DNA of 64,000 bases, taken from assembly GCF_000421225.1 (NCBI RefSeq), contig NZ_ATWL01000004.1, positions 124,001 through 188,000 on the forward strand. Direction: 5' to 3'. The translations under genes and the position numbers were made by a program. The DNA is from Ruania albidiflava DSM 18029. Its GTDB lineage: Bacteria > Actinomycetota > Actinomycetes > Actinomycetales > Beutenbergiaceae. How positions within the stretch are numbered: position 1 is the first letter of the stretch; the number at the start of each line of letters is the position of its first letter. Shown piece by piece: positions 42,623 through 51,571 of this stretch. The notes under the pieces are model-generated. The model worked only from the letters and a program-made list of their open reading frames with translations. It searched no databases and was not told the origin of the DNA.

Positions 42623-42663
42623 CCTGTCCAGACGACCGAGACGACCCCCAGGAGGAGAACACC

Positions 42664-43905
42664 ATGCCCGAGCTGCCCCCCGAACCGACTGAGCCGCTGA
42701 ACCCCGAGGCCGGCACGATCAGCATCGGCATCGTCGGTGCCGGACAGTTCTCCCGGAGCTTCGCCACGCTGTGGGACCGGCACCCCAACGTCAGCCGGAT
42801 CGAGATCACCGATCTGCTGCCCGAGCGTGCCCACGCGCTCGCGGAGCGCTATGAGCACGCCAGTGTGGCCGACAGCTTCGAGCAGATGCTGGACTCAGAC
42901 CTGGATGCCGTAGCGATCTTCACCCAGCGGTGGACCCACGCTCCGCTGGTGCTGGCTGCCCTCGAGGCCGGCAAGCATGTCTACTCGGCGGTCCCGATGG
43001 CCACCGAGCTCACCGACATCGAGGCGATCATCGCCGCTGTCGAACGCACCGGCCTGACCTACATGATGGGCGAGACCAGCTACTACAACCCCGCCACAGT
43101 CTTCCTGCGCCGCAAGATCGCCGAGGGCGCGCTCGGCCGGGTGTTCTACTCCGAGGGCGACTACGTGCACGACATGGACCTCGGCTTCTACGACGCCTAC
43201 GCCTACAGCGGCGGGGAGAACTGGAAGGCGACGGCCAGCTATCCACCGATGCTCTACCCCACCCACGCGATCGGCGGGGTGCTCGGAGCACTCCCCGCCC
43301 GGGCGGTCAGCGTCAGCTGCCTCGGCGTGGAGGACGACCGCGACGACGGCGTCTTCGACCGGGAGATCAGCCAGTTCGACAACAACTTCTCCAACGCTAG
43401 CGCTCTGTTCGAGCTCTCCGACGGCGGGGCGATGCGCACCAACGAGATGCGCCGGGTCGGCTATCCCTCGCCCATCCGCGAGTCCCGGTTCCGGTTCTTC
43501 GGTACCGAGGCCAGCTTCGAGCAGCTGGCGCACCAGAGCGTGTGGCACGACAAGGAGAGCTCCCGCGACATCTCGGCAGACTTCGTCCCGATCCGCAGCA
43601 CCGACAGCAGCGACCTCGACGATGTCGCACCCGCGCTGCGAGAGGCGTTCACCTCCGGCTCGGCGCCGGTGCACGACCGGACCCGGCTGCCCGCCTGCTA
43701 TGCCGATGCCCCCAACGGCCACGAAGGATCGCACCACTTCCTCGCCGACGACTTCGTCCGCGCCGTGGTCACCGGGCAGCACCCGCCGGTGCACGCCTGG
43801 CGCGCAGCGCACTTCACCGCACCCGGGATCGTGGCGCACGCCTCCGCCCGAGCAGGAGGTGAACGGCTGACCATCCCGGACTTCGGCGACGGTCCGCGGC
43901 ACTGA
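42664..43905 (+). CDS. Gfo/Idh/MocA family oxidoreductase (lacks the EKP lysine)
   Basis: A 413-residue protein with an N-terminal Rossmann fold (SIGIVGAGQFSRSFATLW), DAVAIFTQRWTHAPLVLAAL and GKHVYSAVPMATEL. In most members this last segment is GKHVxxEKPxA; here the EKP Lys is replaced, so the standard dehydrogenase mechanism is doubtful. Later GETSYYNPATVF and AIGGVLGALPARAVSV are usual for the family. GGAGGA lies upstream of ATG 42664. It sits between the ROK regulator and the permease genes, so it probably acts on the transported sugar. GH109-like hydrolytic use of NAD is one alternative. Confidence 0.83.
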   Translation: MPELPPEPTEPLNPEAGTISIGIVGAGQFSRSFATLWDRHPNVSRIEITDLLPERAHALAERYEHASVADSFEQMLDSDLDAVAIFTQRWTHAPLVLAALEAGKHVYSAVPMATELTDIEAIIAAVERTGLTYMMGETSYYNPATVFLRRKIAEGALGRVFYSEGDYVHDMDLGFYDAYAYSGGENWKATASYPPMLYPTHAIGGVLGALPARAVSVSCLGVEDDRDDGVFDREISQFDNNFSNASALFELSDGGAMRTNEMRRVGYPSPIRESRFRFFGTEASFEQLAHQSVWHDKESSRDISADFVPIRSTDSSDLDDVAPALREAFTSGSAPVHDRTRLPACYADAPNGHEGSHHFLADDFVRAVVTGQHPPVHAWRAAHFTAPGIVAHASARAGGERLTIPDFGDGPRH

Positions 43906-43952
43906 CCGACCCGCCGCCGAGCACCCACCTGCAACGACGCAAGGAGGATCCC

Positions 43953-44855
43953 ATGAGCGCCCCACCGCTACGCGCACGACGAGCCACCCGTCGCGACGAC
44001 ACCAGGCTCGCCCTGCTGTTCATCCTGCCGGCCACGGTCGGCCTGGTCACCTTCTACTTCTGGCCGATGATCCGTGGCCTCTGGCTCAGCCTCACCTCCT
44101 GGGACCTGCTCAGCCCGGCAGAGTTCGTCGGCCTGCAGAACTATCGGGACATGGCCGCAGACCCGGTGTTCTGGAACGCCTTGCGGGTGACCGCGCTGTA
44201 CGTGGTGATCAACATCGGTGTGCAGACCGTGGCCGCACTGCTGCTGGCGGTGCTGATGCAGCGGCTCAGCCAGTCGACTCTGCTCCGCTCGCTGGTGCTG
44301 GCGCCGTACCTGGTGTCCAACGTGGTGGCCGCCCTGGTGTTCCTGTGGATCCTGGACTTCCAGCTCGGCATCGGCAACCAGCTGCTGACCTGGCTGGGCC
44401 TGGACCGCATCGGCTTCTTCACCAGCCAGACGTGGGCGATCCCCACCATCGCACTGGTGAACGTGTGGCGACACATGGGGTACACGGCGCTGCTGATCTT
44501 CGCCGGGCTGCAGACCATCCCGCACACGGTGTACGAAGCCGCCCGGATGGACGGAGCCTCCGAGACCCGGACCTTCTTCCGGATCACCGTGCCGCTGCTG
44601 CGCCCCATCCTCGGCCTGGTGCTGATCATCTCGGTGATCGGCTCCTTCCAGGTGTTCGACACGGTGGCCGTGACCACCAACGGTGGACCGGTCGATGCGT
44701 CCCGGGTGCTGCAGCTCTACATCTATGACAAGGCCTTCGCCCAGTTCGACTTCGGCTACGCCTCCGCGTTGAGCGTCGCCCTGCTGGTGCTGCTGATGGT
44801 CGTCACCTTCGTGCAGTACCGCATCACCCGCGCCGGCCAGACGGACCTGAACTAG
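43953..44855 (+). CDS. Sugar ABC transporter permease (MalF/UgpA type)
   Basis: A 300-residue inner-membrane protein with six segments and the cytoplasmic EAA loop EAARMDGASETRTFFRITVP, which contacts the ATPase. It begins in an Arg-rich tail (RARRATRRDDTRLALLFI). AAGGAGG precedes the ATG. It forms the channel together with the next gene. The ATPase is not encoded here; many actinobacteria use a shared MsiK-type ATPase for such systems. Confidence 0.92.
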   Translation: MSAPPLRARRATRRDDTRLALLFILPATVGLVTFYFWPMIRGLWLSLTSWDLLSPAEFVGLQNYRDMAADPVFWNALRVTALYVVINIGVQTVAALLLAVLMQRLSQSTLLRSLVLAPYLVSNVVAALVFLWILDFQLGIGNQLLTWLGLDRIGFFTSQTWAIPTIALVNVWRHMGYTALLIFAGLQTIPHTVYEAARMDGASETRTFFRITVPLLRPILGLVLIISVIGSFQVFDTVAVTTNGGPVDASRVLQLYIYDKAFAQFDFGYASALSVALLVLLMVVTFVQYRITRAGQTDLN

Positions 44856-44867
44856 GAGGCGGGAACG

Positions 44868-45821
44868 ATGACTGACACCACAGCAGTCCCTGGGCTGGCA
44901 CCGGCCGGCGCTACCACCGGTGACCAAGTGCCACGCCAGCGGCGCCGACGGATGAGTCCGGGCAGGATCGTCGCCTGGGTGGTGATGATCGTGCTCCTGA
45001 TCATCACCCTGTTCCCGTTCTACTGGATGCTGCGTACCGCACTCTCCAGCAACAGCGCGTTGTACGCCAACGCGACCTCGTGGCTGCCGGTGGACTTCAG
45101 CTGGGGCGGGTTCGAACGCGTCTTCGGGATGCAGAGCACCGAGGAGGCGATCGCTCAGGGCGGCTCCGGAGCCTCGATCGACTTCTGGCGCTACCTCGGC
45201 AACTCCGTGGTCGTGGCCACGGGCATCACGGTGTGCCAGGTGTTCTTCTCCGCGATGGCCGCCTATGCGTTCTCCCGGCTGCACTGGAAGGCCCGTGACC
45301 GGGTGTTCGGCATCTTCCTGCTCTCCCTGATGGTGCCGGTGATCTTCACCCTGCTGCCGAACTTCCTGCTGATCCGAGAGCTGGGTCTGGTCGACACGCT
45401 GCTCGGCATCATGCTGCCGGGACTGTTCATGACCCCCTTCGCGATCTTCTTCCTGCGACAGTTCTTCATGAACGTCTCCACCGAGGTGGAGGAAGCGGCA
45501 CTGATCGACGGTGCGAGCAAGGTGCGGGTGTTCTTCGCCCTGATCATCCCGATGTCGGTGGGACCGATCGCTACCATCTCGATCCTGACCTACATCACGG
45601 CCTGGAACGACTACTTCTGGCCACTGATGGTCTCCTACAGCGACGAGTCCCGGGTGCTCACCGTGGCGCTGGGGAACTTCACCGAACAGAGCCCGCAGAC
45701 CGGGCCGGACTGGTCCGGGCTGATGGCGGCGACCCTCGTGGCCGCGCTGCCGATGATCCTGCTCTTCCTGGTGTTCGCGAAGCGGATCGTCAACTCCATC
45801 GGATTCTCCGGGATCAAGTGA
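44868..45821 (+). CDS. Sugar ABC transporter permease (MalG/UgpE type)
   Basis: A 317-residue six-segment permease. It has PFYWMLRTALSSNSALY, the EAA loop EEAALIDGASKVRVFFALII and a C-terminal KRIVNSIGFSGIK. AGGAGG precedes ATG 44868, 12 bp after the first permease. It pairs with the MalF-type permease as the second half of the channel. The end KRIVNSI... is typical of the partner that contacts the binding protein. Confidence 0.92.
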   Translation: MTDTTAVPGLAPAGATTGDQVPRQRRRRMSPGRIVAWVVMIVLLIITLFPFYWMLRTALSSNSALYANATSWLPVDFSWGGFERVFGMQSTEEAIAQGGSGASIDFWRYLGNSVVVATGITVCQVFFSAMAAYAFSRLHWKARDRVFGIFLLSLMVPVIFTLLPNFLLIRELGLVDTLLGIMLPGLFMTPFAIFFLRQFFMNVSTEVEEAALIDGASKVRVFFALIIPMSVGPIATISILTYITAWNDYFWPLMVSYSDESRVLTVALGNFTEQSPQTGPDWSGLMAATLVAALPMILLFLVFAKRIVNSIGFSGIK

Positions 45822-45828
45822 GGCCGAC

Positions 45829-47202
45829 ATGAGGACGACGACACTTCGACCGAGTCCCACCCGCCGCCGCGCGGCAGCCATCGCCGCCACTGCTGCAGCA
45901 GCAGTCGCACTGGCCGGGTGTGCCGGCAGCAGCACCGGGCAGCAGCAGGTGACCCTGGACTACTGGCTCTGGGACGCCAACCAGCTTCCGGCCTACCAGA
46001 CCTGCGTGGATGCGTTCGAGGAGCAGAATCCCGACCTGCACGTACGGATCAGCCAGTATGGCTGGGACGACTACTGGCGCAAGCTCACCGCGAGCTTCGT
46101 GGCCGGAGCCGGCCCGGACGTGTTCACCGACCACCTCACCCGGTATCCCGAGCTCGCCGACCGTGGCCTGGTGCTCGACCTGTCCACGCTGGAGGCCACC
46201 GCCGGGGTGGACGCCGGTGAGTTCCAGGAAGGCCTAGCCGACCTGTGGACCGGTCAGGGCGGCGAGCTGTATGGCATGCCGAAGGACTTCGACACGATCG
46301 CGTTGTTCTACGATGCCGCGCTGATCGAGGAGGCCGGGCTCAGTCCCGAGGATCTGGAGACTCTGGACTGGAACCCCGACGACGGTGGCTCCTTCGAGGA
46401 GGTGATCGCGCACCTGTCCGTGGACGCGAACGGGGTGCGTGGCGACGAGGACGGTTTCGATGCGGACAACGTCGAGGTCTACGGCCTCGCCTCGAACGGG
46501 TCGGGCGGTGTCGACGGTCAGACGCAGTGGTCCTGGCTCGCCGGCTCCACCGGCTGGACGTTCACCAACGCAGACGTGTGGGGCACCGAGTACAACTTCG
46601 ACGACCCGCGCCTGCAGGACTCGTTGGAATGGCTGTTCGGCCTGGTGGACAAGGGCTTCATGGCGCCCTACGAGGAGGTCGGTACCGAGCCCAACCCACA
46701 GCAGGCACTCGGCTCGGGTCGGGCAGCGATCTCAGCGAACGGCTCCTGGATGCTCCCCAGCTACGCCAGCCTCGAAGGCATCGACCTGGGCATCGCCTCC
46801 TTGCCGAGCGGTCCCGTGGGGCACCCGGTCTCCATGTACAACGGGCTGGGCGACTCGATCAGCTCCCAGTCCGAACATCCGCAGGAGGCAGCTCGGTTGG
46901 TGCGCTTCCTCGGCTCAGACGACTGCCAGGTGCTGGTCGGGCAGGCCGGTGTGGTCTTCCCGGCCCGCCCTGCAGGTACAGAGGCGGCCCGGGAGGCATT
47001 CGCAGACCAGGGCCTGGATGTCTCCCCGTTCCTCGATCGGGTGGAGAACCAGGACACCCTGTTCTTCCCGGTGACGCGGTCCTACGGGTCGATCACTGCT
47101 CTGGTGACGCCGATCATGGACGAGATCTACATCGGCAGCCGGGATGTCGCGACCCTGACCGAAGTCAACGCGCAGGTCAACGACATGCTGGCCGGAGGGT
47201 AG
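45829..47202 (+). CDS. Sugar-binding lipoprotein of the ABC transporter
   Basis: A 457-residue extracellular solute-binding protein (family 1). The signal peptide has an Arg-rich start, a hydrophobic core and the lipobox LAGC, with lipidation at Cys31. Later DYWLWDANQLPAY, VFTDHLTRYPELADRG, LYGMPKDFDTIALFYD and NGSWMLPSYAS are family features. It delivers the sugar to the permeases. The start is 7 bp after the permease stop. With nagA and ROK nearby, an amino sugar or oligosaccharide is the likely ligand, but this is inference. Confidence 0.93.
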   Translation: MRTTTLRPSPTRRRAAAIAATAAAAVALAGCAGSSTGQQQVTLDYWLWDANQLPAYQTCVDAFEEQNPDLHVRISQYGWDDYWRKLTASFVAGAGPDVFTDHLTRYPELADRGLVLDLSTLEATAGVDAGEFQEGLADLWTGQGGELYGMPKDFDTIALFYDAALIEEAGLSPEDLETLDWNPDDGGSFEEVIAHLSVDANGVRGDEDGFDADNVEVYGLASNGSGGVDGQTQWSWLAGSTGWTFTNADVWGTEYNFDDPRLQDSLEWLFGLVDKGFMAPYEEVGTEPNPQQALGSGRAAISANGSWMLPSYASLEGIDLGIASLPSGPVGHPVSMYNGLGDSISSQSEHPQEAARLVRFLGSDDCQVLVGQAGVVFPARPAGTEAAREAFADQGLDVSPFLDRVENQDTLFFPVTRSYGSITALVTPIMDEIYIGSRDVATLTEVNAQVNDMLAGG

Positions 47203-47216
47203 GACGCCTCGGTCGC

Positions 47217-48098
47217 TCAGCGGCGACGCTGGCACCGTCCGCACCAGTACAGCGTGCGGCCGGCCAGTGGCGCTGAGCGCACCCGGGAACCGCATTGGCG
47301 GCACGGCTCCCCGGTGCGCTGGTACACGAAGAAGCGCCGCTCGAAGTGCTCACCGAGACGTTCACCGGTCAAGGAGGCGGTGTACGTAGCCACGCCACCG
47401 GCGGCGATCTCCGCCCGGGCGTGGGTGACCTGGTCGTCCATGGTGAGGATCTGCCCGAACGCCACGCCCAGCGGCAGCAGCGTCACCAGGTCCTGCCAGA
47501 GGGCCCACCACGTGGACTCCCGCAGCTCTCGTCCGGGACGGTAGGGGTCCACCCGGTTGCGGAACAGTACCTCGCAGCGGTAGACGTTGCCCACCCCGGC
47601 CAGCACCCGCTGGTCCAGCAGCAGCTCGGCCACCGGCTTGCGGCTCCGCCGCACCCGCTGCCACCCGGTGCCCGGGTCCGCCTCGGGACGCAGCGGGTCC
47701 GGTCCCAGGCGGGCCTCCACAGTGGCGACCTCCTCGGGTGTGCGCACCGCGCAGGTCATCGGCCCGCGCAGGTCGGCCACATGCGTCTGGTTCAGGAGCC
47801 GGAGCCGCACCGTGCCAGTCACCGGCACTCGGCCCGGGTCCGCGCCGCGCAGCTCAGCGGCCAGCGGCACGACCGGGAACACTCCGATCAGCCCCAGGTG
47901 TACGTGCAGCCAGTGGTCTGCCTCGAGCTCGCAGAACAGGTGCTTGCCCCATGCCTGCGAGCCGCGCAGTTCCTTCCCGTCCAGTAGCGCAGCACCCGCG
48001 GCGAACCGCCCCTGCGGGCTGCTCGCGCGGACCGGACCACCGGCGAACGCCCGGTCCAGCCGCGCAGCGAGCGCGTGGATCGTGTGCCCCTCCGGCAT
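47217..48098 (-). CDS. Formamidopyrimidine-DNA glycosylase / endonuclease VIII family (Nei1-like)
   Basis: A 293-residue bifunctional DNA glycosylase. The N-terminus MPEGHTIHALA supplies the catalytic Pro2 and Glu3; SSPQGRFAAGA, AWGKHLFCE and HVHLGLIG are conserved. A helix-two-turn-helix (VAELLLDQRVLAGVGNVYRC) and a C-terminal zinc finger (CRQCG...YWCGRC) complete the fold. The MPEGHT start and order resemble mycobacterial Nei1. It removes oxidised pyrimidines and nicks the strand. The gene is convergent with the binding-protein gene. Confidence 0.88.
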   Translation of the reverse strand: MPEGHTIHALAARLDRAFAGGPVRASSPQGRFAAGAALLDGKELRGSQAWGKHLFCELEADHWLHVHLGLIGVFPVVPLAAELRGADPGRVPVTGTVRLRLLNQTHVADLRGPMTCAVRTPEEVATVEARLGPDPLRPEADPGTGWQRVRRSRKPVAELLLDQRVLAGVGNVYRCEVLFRNRVDPYRPGRELRESTWWALWQDLVTLLPLGVAFGQILTMDDQVTHARAEIAAGGVATYTASLTGERLGEHFERRFFVYQRTGEPCRQCGSRVRSAPLAGRTLYWCGRCQRRR

Positions 48099-48237
48099 GA
48101 CTGCACTCTATCGATGCCAGGCGTGTGCGAGAGAGCCAGGTGCGTGCGGTGTGACGGCCGGTGCGTTCGGCCGAGGCCCATGCGGTCGATACGTCCTGCG
48201 CCGCGGCGATACCGCAGGGCACGTTCGCACGTCGGAA

Positions 48238-48272
48238 GTATCGCCTGAATAGATTCAACCGGGGAGGGAGAG
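48238..48272. repeat. 35-bp intergenic element, copy B (copy A at 4543-4577)
   Basis: It shares 29 of 35 positions with copy A. Here the core is the perfect inverted repeat TGAAT-AG-ATTCA (48245-48256), followed by AACCGGGGAGGGAGAG. It lies in the 225-bp gap between the divergent Nei-type gene (start 48098) and the plus-strand gene at 48324, about 52 bp before the latter. A regulator of one or both genes could bind here. Confidence 0.5.
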
Positions 48273-48323
48273 GTGAGTGGGGAGCAGATATTCTTGCCGC
48301 AGACTGCCAGTTGAGGAGAACTC

Positions 48324-48815
48324 ATGACCATGCCCAGCACCGGCCCGCAGACCGTCAAGCTCAACGTGGAGCGGAGCACCGGCATCACCCTGTTCCAGAC
48401 CAAGCCCGCCCGCATCGAGTGGACCGCACAGGACCGGATCCGGGTGCTAGACCTGGACCCGACCGGCAACCCCGCCGGCGACCAGGTGGTCTTCGATGCC
48501 GCCGCCGGCCAGATCACCAAGGCCCGGTACTGGCCGGGCAACCCCGGCCGGCTCACCCTCTGGGCCGGACAGACGAAGGTGGCTGTGAACCCGGACGCCG
48601 CCATCCCCAGCCCGGAGCCCTGGGAGTCCGTGGCGCAGTACAACGAGCGGATGGCGACAGCGGCCGTGCCGGCGCCGCTGTGGTGGACCGAACGGCTGAA
48701 GTCCTACGGTGTGGACGCCAAGGGCTGGACCTATGGCCGCGTCTTCGGTATCACTGCGATCGCCACAGTGGCAGTGGTCGGGCTGATCGTGGTGCTGTTC
48801 GTGCTCTTCAGCTGA
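48324..48815 (+). CDS. Protein of unknown function with a C-terminal membrane anchor
   Basis: A 163-residue protein of a type I do not recognise. The first ~110 residues are soluble and beta-rich (VKLNVERSTGITLFQTKPAR, IRVLDLDPTGNPAGDQVVFD). A linker with WESVAQYNERMATAA precedes a single C-terminal membrane segment (TAIATVAVVGLIVVLFVLFS, ending the protein), as in tail-anchored proteins. GAGGAG precedes the ATG. The 35-bp element lies just upstream. A GC-rich hairpin around 48822-48843 follows the stop and could be a terminator. Confidence 0.65.
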   Translation: MTMPSTGPQTVKLNVERSTGITLFQTKPARIEWTAQDRIRVLDLDPTGNPAGDQVVFDAAAGQITKARYWPGNPGRLTLWAGQTKVAVNPDAAIPSPEPWESVAQYNERMATAAVPAPLWWTERLKSYGVDAKGWTYGRVFGITAIATVAVVGLIVVLFVLFS

Positions 48816-49215
48816 CCGTTACCCCGGGCCTGCGGCCCCCGGGCACGGGTGAGCCCGCGGGCGTTCGGCCTGGGCCGAGCAGCGCAGTGGACGAGGGGCG
48901 CATCCCGCGGGCTCTGCGGTGACTGCCGGGTTCTCGCTGGTGCCCTGCACCCTCGAGACGGCGGTCCGTCCGTGGTACTGACGGGCGACTAGCGGACAGT
49001 CACCTCACGCGTCCGAAAAGAATTCACTCTCGGATCACCTCCTTTCCCGTGTACCTGCCACCGTAGATCCGTGCGGCCCTCCTGCCCAGGCATTTTCTGC
49101 CCGGCCCGAGCACCTGGTTGCCGGGACTGGGTGGCAGCGTGCCGCACACCCGGTGCCCGCCGGGTGTGCATGTGGACCCATCGGCGCGACGCCGCCGCTT
49201 CGATACGCTCGAACT
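48816..49215. other. 400-bp spacer with one short translated-looking ORF and a GC-rich hairpin
   Basis: No gene of ordinary size is convincing here. A GC-rich hairpin at 48822-48843 may end the preceding gene. On the minus strand a very strong ribosome-binding site precedes a 12-codon frame (see 48989-49027). The right end (~49196-49212) holds a CGATACGCT-like -10 sequence just before the endonuclease IV ATG, compatible with a leaderless or near-leaderless transcript. Other parts show no clear feature. Confidence 0.45.
48989..49027 (-). CDS. 12-codon ORF preceded by a full-length Shine-Dalgarno sequence
   Basis: On the minus strand AAAGGAGGTGATCC (49045-49032) is complementary to the 3' tail of 16S rRNA over 14 bases, far longer than needed. 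Ten bases past the AGGAGG a GTG opens a short frame (NSFRTREVTVR after the start) ending at TAG. Random occurrence of such a match in 64 kb is very unlikely. It may be a leader peptide, a ribosome-recruiting site for a longer untranslated RNA, or an unannotated small protein. No downstream minus-strand gene lies within 170 bp, so the role is unclear. Confidence 0.35.
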   Translation of the reverse strand: MNSFRTREVTVR

Positions 49216-50010
49216 ATGGCAGTGATCGGAGCCCACGTGGACCAGTCCGACCCGATCGCGCAGGCGCGCGAGCGGGGCGCGGACGCAGCGCAGATCTTCC
49301 TCGGCGACCCGCAGGGGTGGAAAGGGCCGGAGGTGCGCTACCCGGGCGGTGCCCAGGCATTGAAGGAGGCGGCCGCCGAGGCCGGCATCACCCTGGTGGT
49401 GCACGCCCCCTACGTACTGAACGTGGCCACCACGAACAACCGGATCCGCATCCCCAGTCGCAAGCTGTTGCAGAAGCAGGTCGACGCCGCGGCCGAGATC
49501 GGTGCCATCGGCGTGGTGGTGCACGGTGGACACGTGCTCGCCACGGACGACGAAGAGGTCGGCTTCGACAACTGGCGCAAGGCAGTGGACCAGCTCGAGG
49601 CGGCAGTACCGATCTTCATCGAGAACACCGCGGGCGGGAAGAAGGCGATGGCCCGAGGGGTGGCCAAGCTGACCCGACTCTGGGAGGCGGTGCGCAGCGC
49701 CGACGGTGGAGACGCCGTCGGCTTCTGCCTGGACACCTGCCACGCCTACGCCGGCGGAGAACCCCTGGCAGGACTGGTATCGCGGGTGCTGGAGGCGACC
49801 GGACGGATCGACCTGGTCCACGCCAACGACTCCCGGGACGCCTTCGACTCCGGGGCGGACCGGCACGCGAACCTGGGAACTGGCTCGCTACCTGCCGACG
49901 AGCTCGCGACGCTGATCCGCGAGGCGGGTGCTCCAGTGATCGTGGAGACCCCTGGCGGAGCGGCGGAGCACGCCGCCGACATCGCCTGGATCCGGGAGAG
50001 CTGTGACTGA
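49216..50010 (+). CDS. nfo: Deoxyribonuclease IV (AP endonuclease, Nfo/End type)
   Basis: A 264-residue TIM-barrel endonuclease. It begins MAVIGAHVDQSDPI, with LVVHAPYVLNVAT, VVVHGGHV (metal His), FIENTAGG (metal Glu), GFCLDTCHAYAGG (Asp/His), LVHANDSRDAF, DRHANLGTGSLP and PVIVETPGG. All match the metal ligand set of endonuclease IV, which cuts 5' to abasic sites. It is close to the Nei-type glycosylase (47.2 kb), giving two steps of base-excision repair. ATG 49216 is chosen. Its end overlaps the next gene by 8 bp. Confidence 0.9.
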   Translation: MAVIGAHVDQSDPIAQARERGADAAQIFLGDPQGWKGPEVRYPGGAQALKEAAAEAGITLVVHAPYVLNVATTNNRIRIPSRKLLQKQVDAAAEIGAIGVVVHGGHVLATDDEEVGFDNWRKAVDQLEAAVPIFIENTAGGKKAMARGVAKLTRLWEAVRSADGGDAVGFCLDTCHAYAGGEPLAGLVSRVLEATGRIDLVHANDSRDAFDSGADRHANLGTGSLPADELATLIREAGAPVIVETPGGAAEHAADIAWIRESCD

Positions 50011-51562
50011 CGCGCGCTGGCAGATCTACCCCACCGGCGCTGCGGGCCCGGTGCGGGCGATCGGTTCGATGCTGCTCGGCCTCCCGCTGATCGCTGCCCT
50101 GATGATCCTGCCGTTCCTGGCTGCCCGGCACATCGCTCGCCTGGGTGGCTTCGGCGCCGGGCCGACCGGGCAGGTGTGGACGCTCTGGGCGGAGTACGGT
50201 CTCGGTCTGACCCTGCTCGTGTTCGCCCTGTCCCCGCTGGCGGTGGCGCTGGTGCACCTGGTGCGCACGATACTGATGCTCGGCGCCCTCCGACGCGCAG
50301 TCCGCGGTGGGGCCACGGCCGTACCTCATCCGGACGAATGGGGAGCGGGCTGCGGGTGGAGCGGGCGCAGCCTGGTGGTGGCCGGGCTGCTCGCCGGGAT
50401 CGTGCTTGCCTTCCCAGGTGTGCTCACCGACCCGGTAGGCACCTGGGTGCAGTCCTGGCCGGTCGCCCAGGACTGGCGCATGGTCGGGATCCCGGTGGCG
50501 GGGATCGGCCTGGCCAGCATCTTCCAGCGATACCGGAAGCGAGCGCTGGGTGAGATCGAACGGCGCTGGCCGGAGTCGGCGCGGGAGGAACCTGAGGCCG
50601 CGGCCAAGGAGCGGGTCACGCAGCCGGTGCTGGACTCTGACGGCGACGCGGCGGACCCCACGCAGCTCCACCGCACGCCGTTGGACCAGCTCGGCGACAA
50701 GGTCGGCACTGCTGCGCTCGTTCTCACCGGGATCGCGGCGCTCACCGCCGTCATCACCATCATCGCGGCTGCTGCCGCGCTCGAGGCCCGTTCTGTCCTC
50801 AGTCGCGGCGAGACGCTCATGCTGAGCTCCTCGATGCTGCTGCTGGCGGGCGCCATCGTGCTGTACGTGATCAGCGCCGTCATGCAGAACATCGCCCGGA
50901 CCGGCGAGCTGCGCGCGCTGTTGGCTTCCGCACGCAACCCCGCTGCTGGCCCACCCCCGCTGGGTGTGCTCGCGCGGCACTGGTCCACGGTCGACCCGCT
51001 GTGGTCCAACTTCGCCGGTCTGCTCGGCGCGCTGGTGCTGCTGCTTGCCCTTCCGGCTCGGCCCATCGCGTCGGGTACGGCGCAGGACTGGGGCAGCATC
51101 GGCTTGGTAGCGGCGGTGCTGCTGCTGGTACTCGGTGCAGTGCTGGACATCGTGTCTCGACAGCGCACCCGAGAATCGCGGAACCTGGTGCTGCAGCGCT
51201 GGCCGATCCTGAAGCCGCGCGACCTGACCAAGTGGTACGAGGAGCTGATGTCCCGGGGTGCGGCCGGGAACGCCCAGAGCTATGGCGCCATGGCCGCAGC
51301 GGCTCTCGAGCACCCGACTCCGCCGGGTGCCACCGAGTACGGGGGTGGGGCGCAGCCCTCCGGCGGCCATGCACCGCCGGGGGCGACCAGCGCGCCGGTG
51401 CCACCGGCGCCGGAGAGCGCGCCCTATCCGCCACCGCCTGGTGGCACGCCCTATCCGAGTGGTGCTCCGTACCCGCCGGCTGCTGGCACCGGCAGCGCCG
51501 TACGACCCCGCGGCCTGCGGAAGAAGCTGCGCCAGCGCGGGCTGGGCAACCTGTACCGCTGA
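50003..51562 (+). CDS. Multi-pass membrane protein of unknown function with a Pro/Gly-rich tail
   Basis: A 519-residue protein with about nine membrane segments in two blocks (residues ~15-180 and ~230-390), a charged cytoplasmic loop (EIERRWPESAREEPEAAAKE), and a C-terminal ~110-residue tail rich in Pro, Gly and Tyr (APYPPPPGGTPYPSGAPYPP) ending in a basic patch (RPRGLRKKLRQRGLGNLYR). I do not recognise the family. The GTG start overlaps the endonuclease IV stop by 8 bp. The tail could serve protein-protein contacts in the cytoplasm. Confidence 0.72.
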   Translation: MTDARWQIYPTGAAGPVRAIGSMLLGLPLIAALMILPFLAARHIARLGGFGAGPTGQVWTLWAEYGLGLTLLVFALSPLAVALVHLVRTILMLGALRRAVRGGATAVPHPDEWGAGCGWSGRSLVVAGLLAGIVLAFPGVLTDPVGTWVQSWPVAQDWRMVGIPVAGIGLASIFQRYRKRALGEIERRWPESAREEPEAAAKERVTQPVLDSDGDAADPTQLHRTPLDQLGDKVGTAALVLTGIAALTAVITIIAAAAALEARSVLSRGETLMLSSSMLLLAGAIVLYVISAVMQNIARTGELRALLASARNPAAGPPPLGVLARHWSTVDPLWSNFAGLLGALVLLLALPARPIASGTAQDWGSIGLVAAVLLLVLGAVLDIVSRQRTRESRNLVLQRWPILKPRDLTKWYEELMSRGAAGNAQSYGAMAAAALEHPTPPGATEYGGGAQPSGGHAPPGATSAPVPPAPESAPYPPPPGGTPYPSGAPYPPAAGTGSAVRPRGLRKKLRQRGLGNLYR

Positions 51563-51571
51563 CGGTGTAGC

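Noticed and set aside
49032-49045. 16S rRNA 3' end
   Set aside because: Only 14-15 bases match and no other rRNA sequence surrounds it; the minus-strand Shine-Dalgarno reading explains it.
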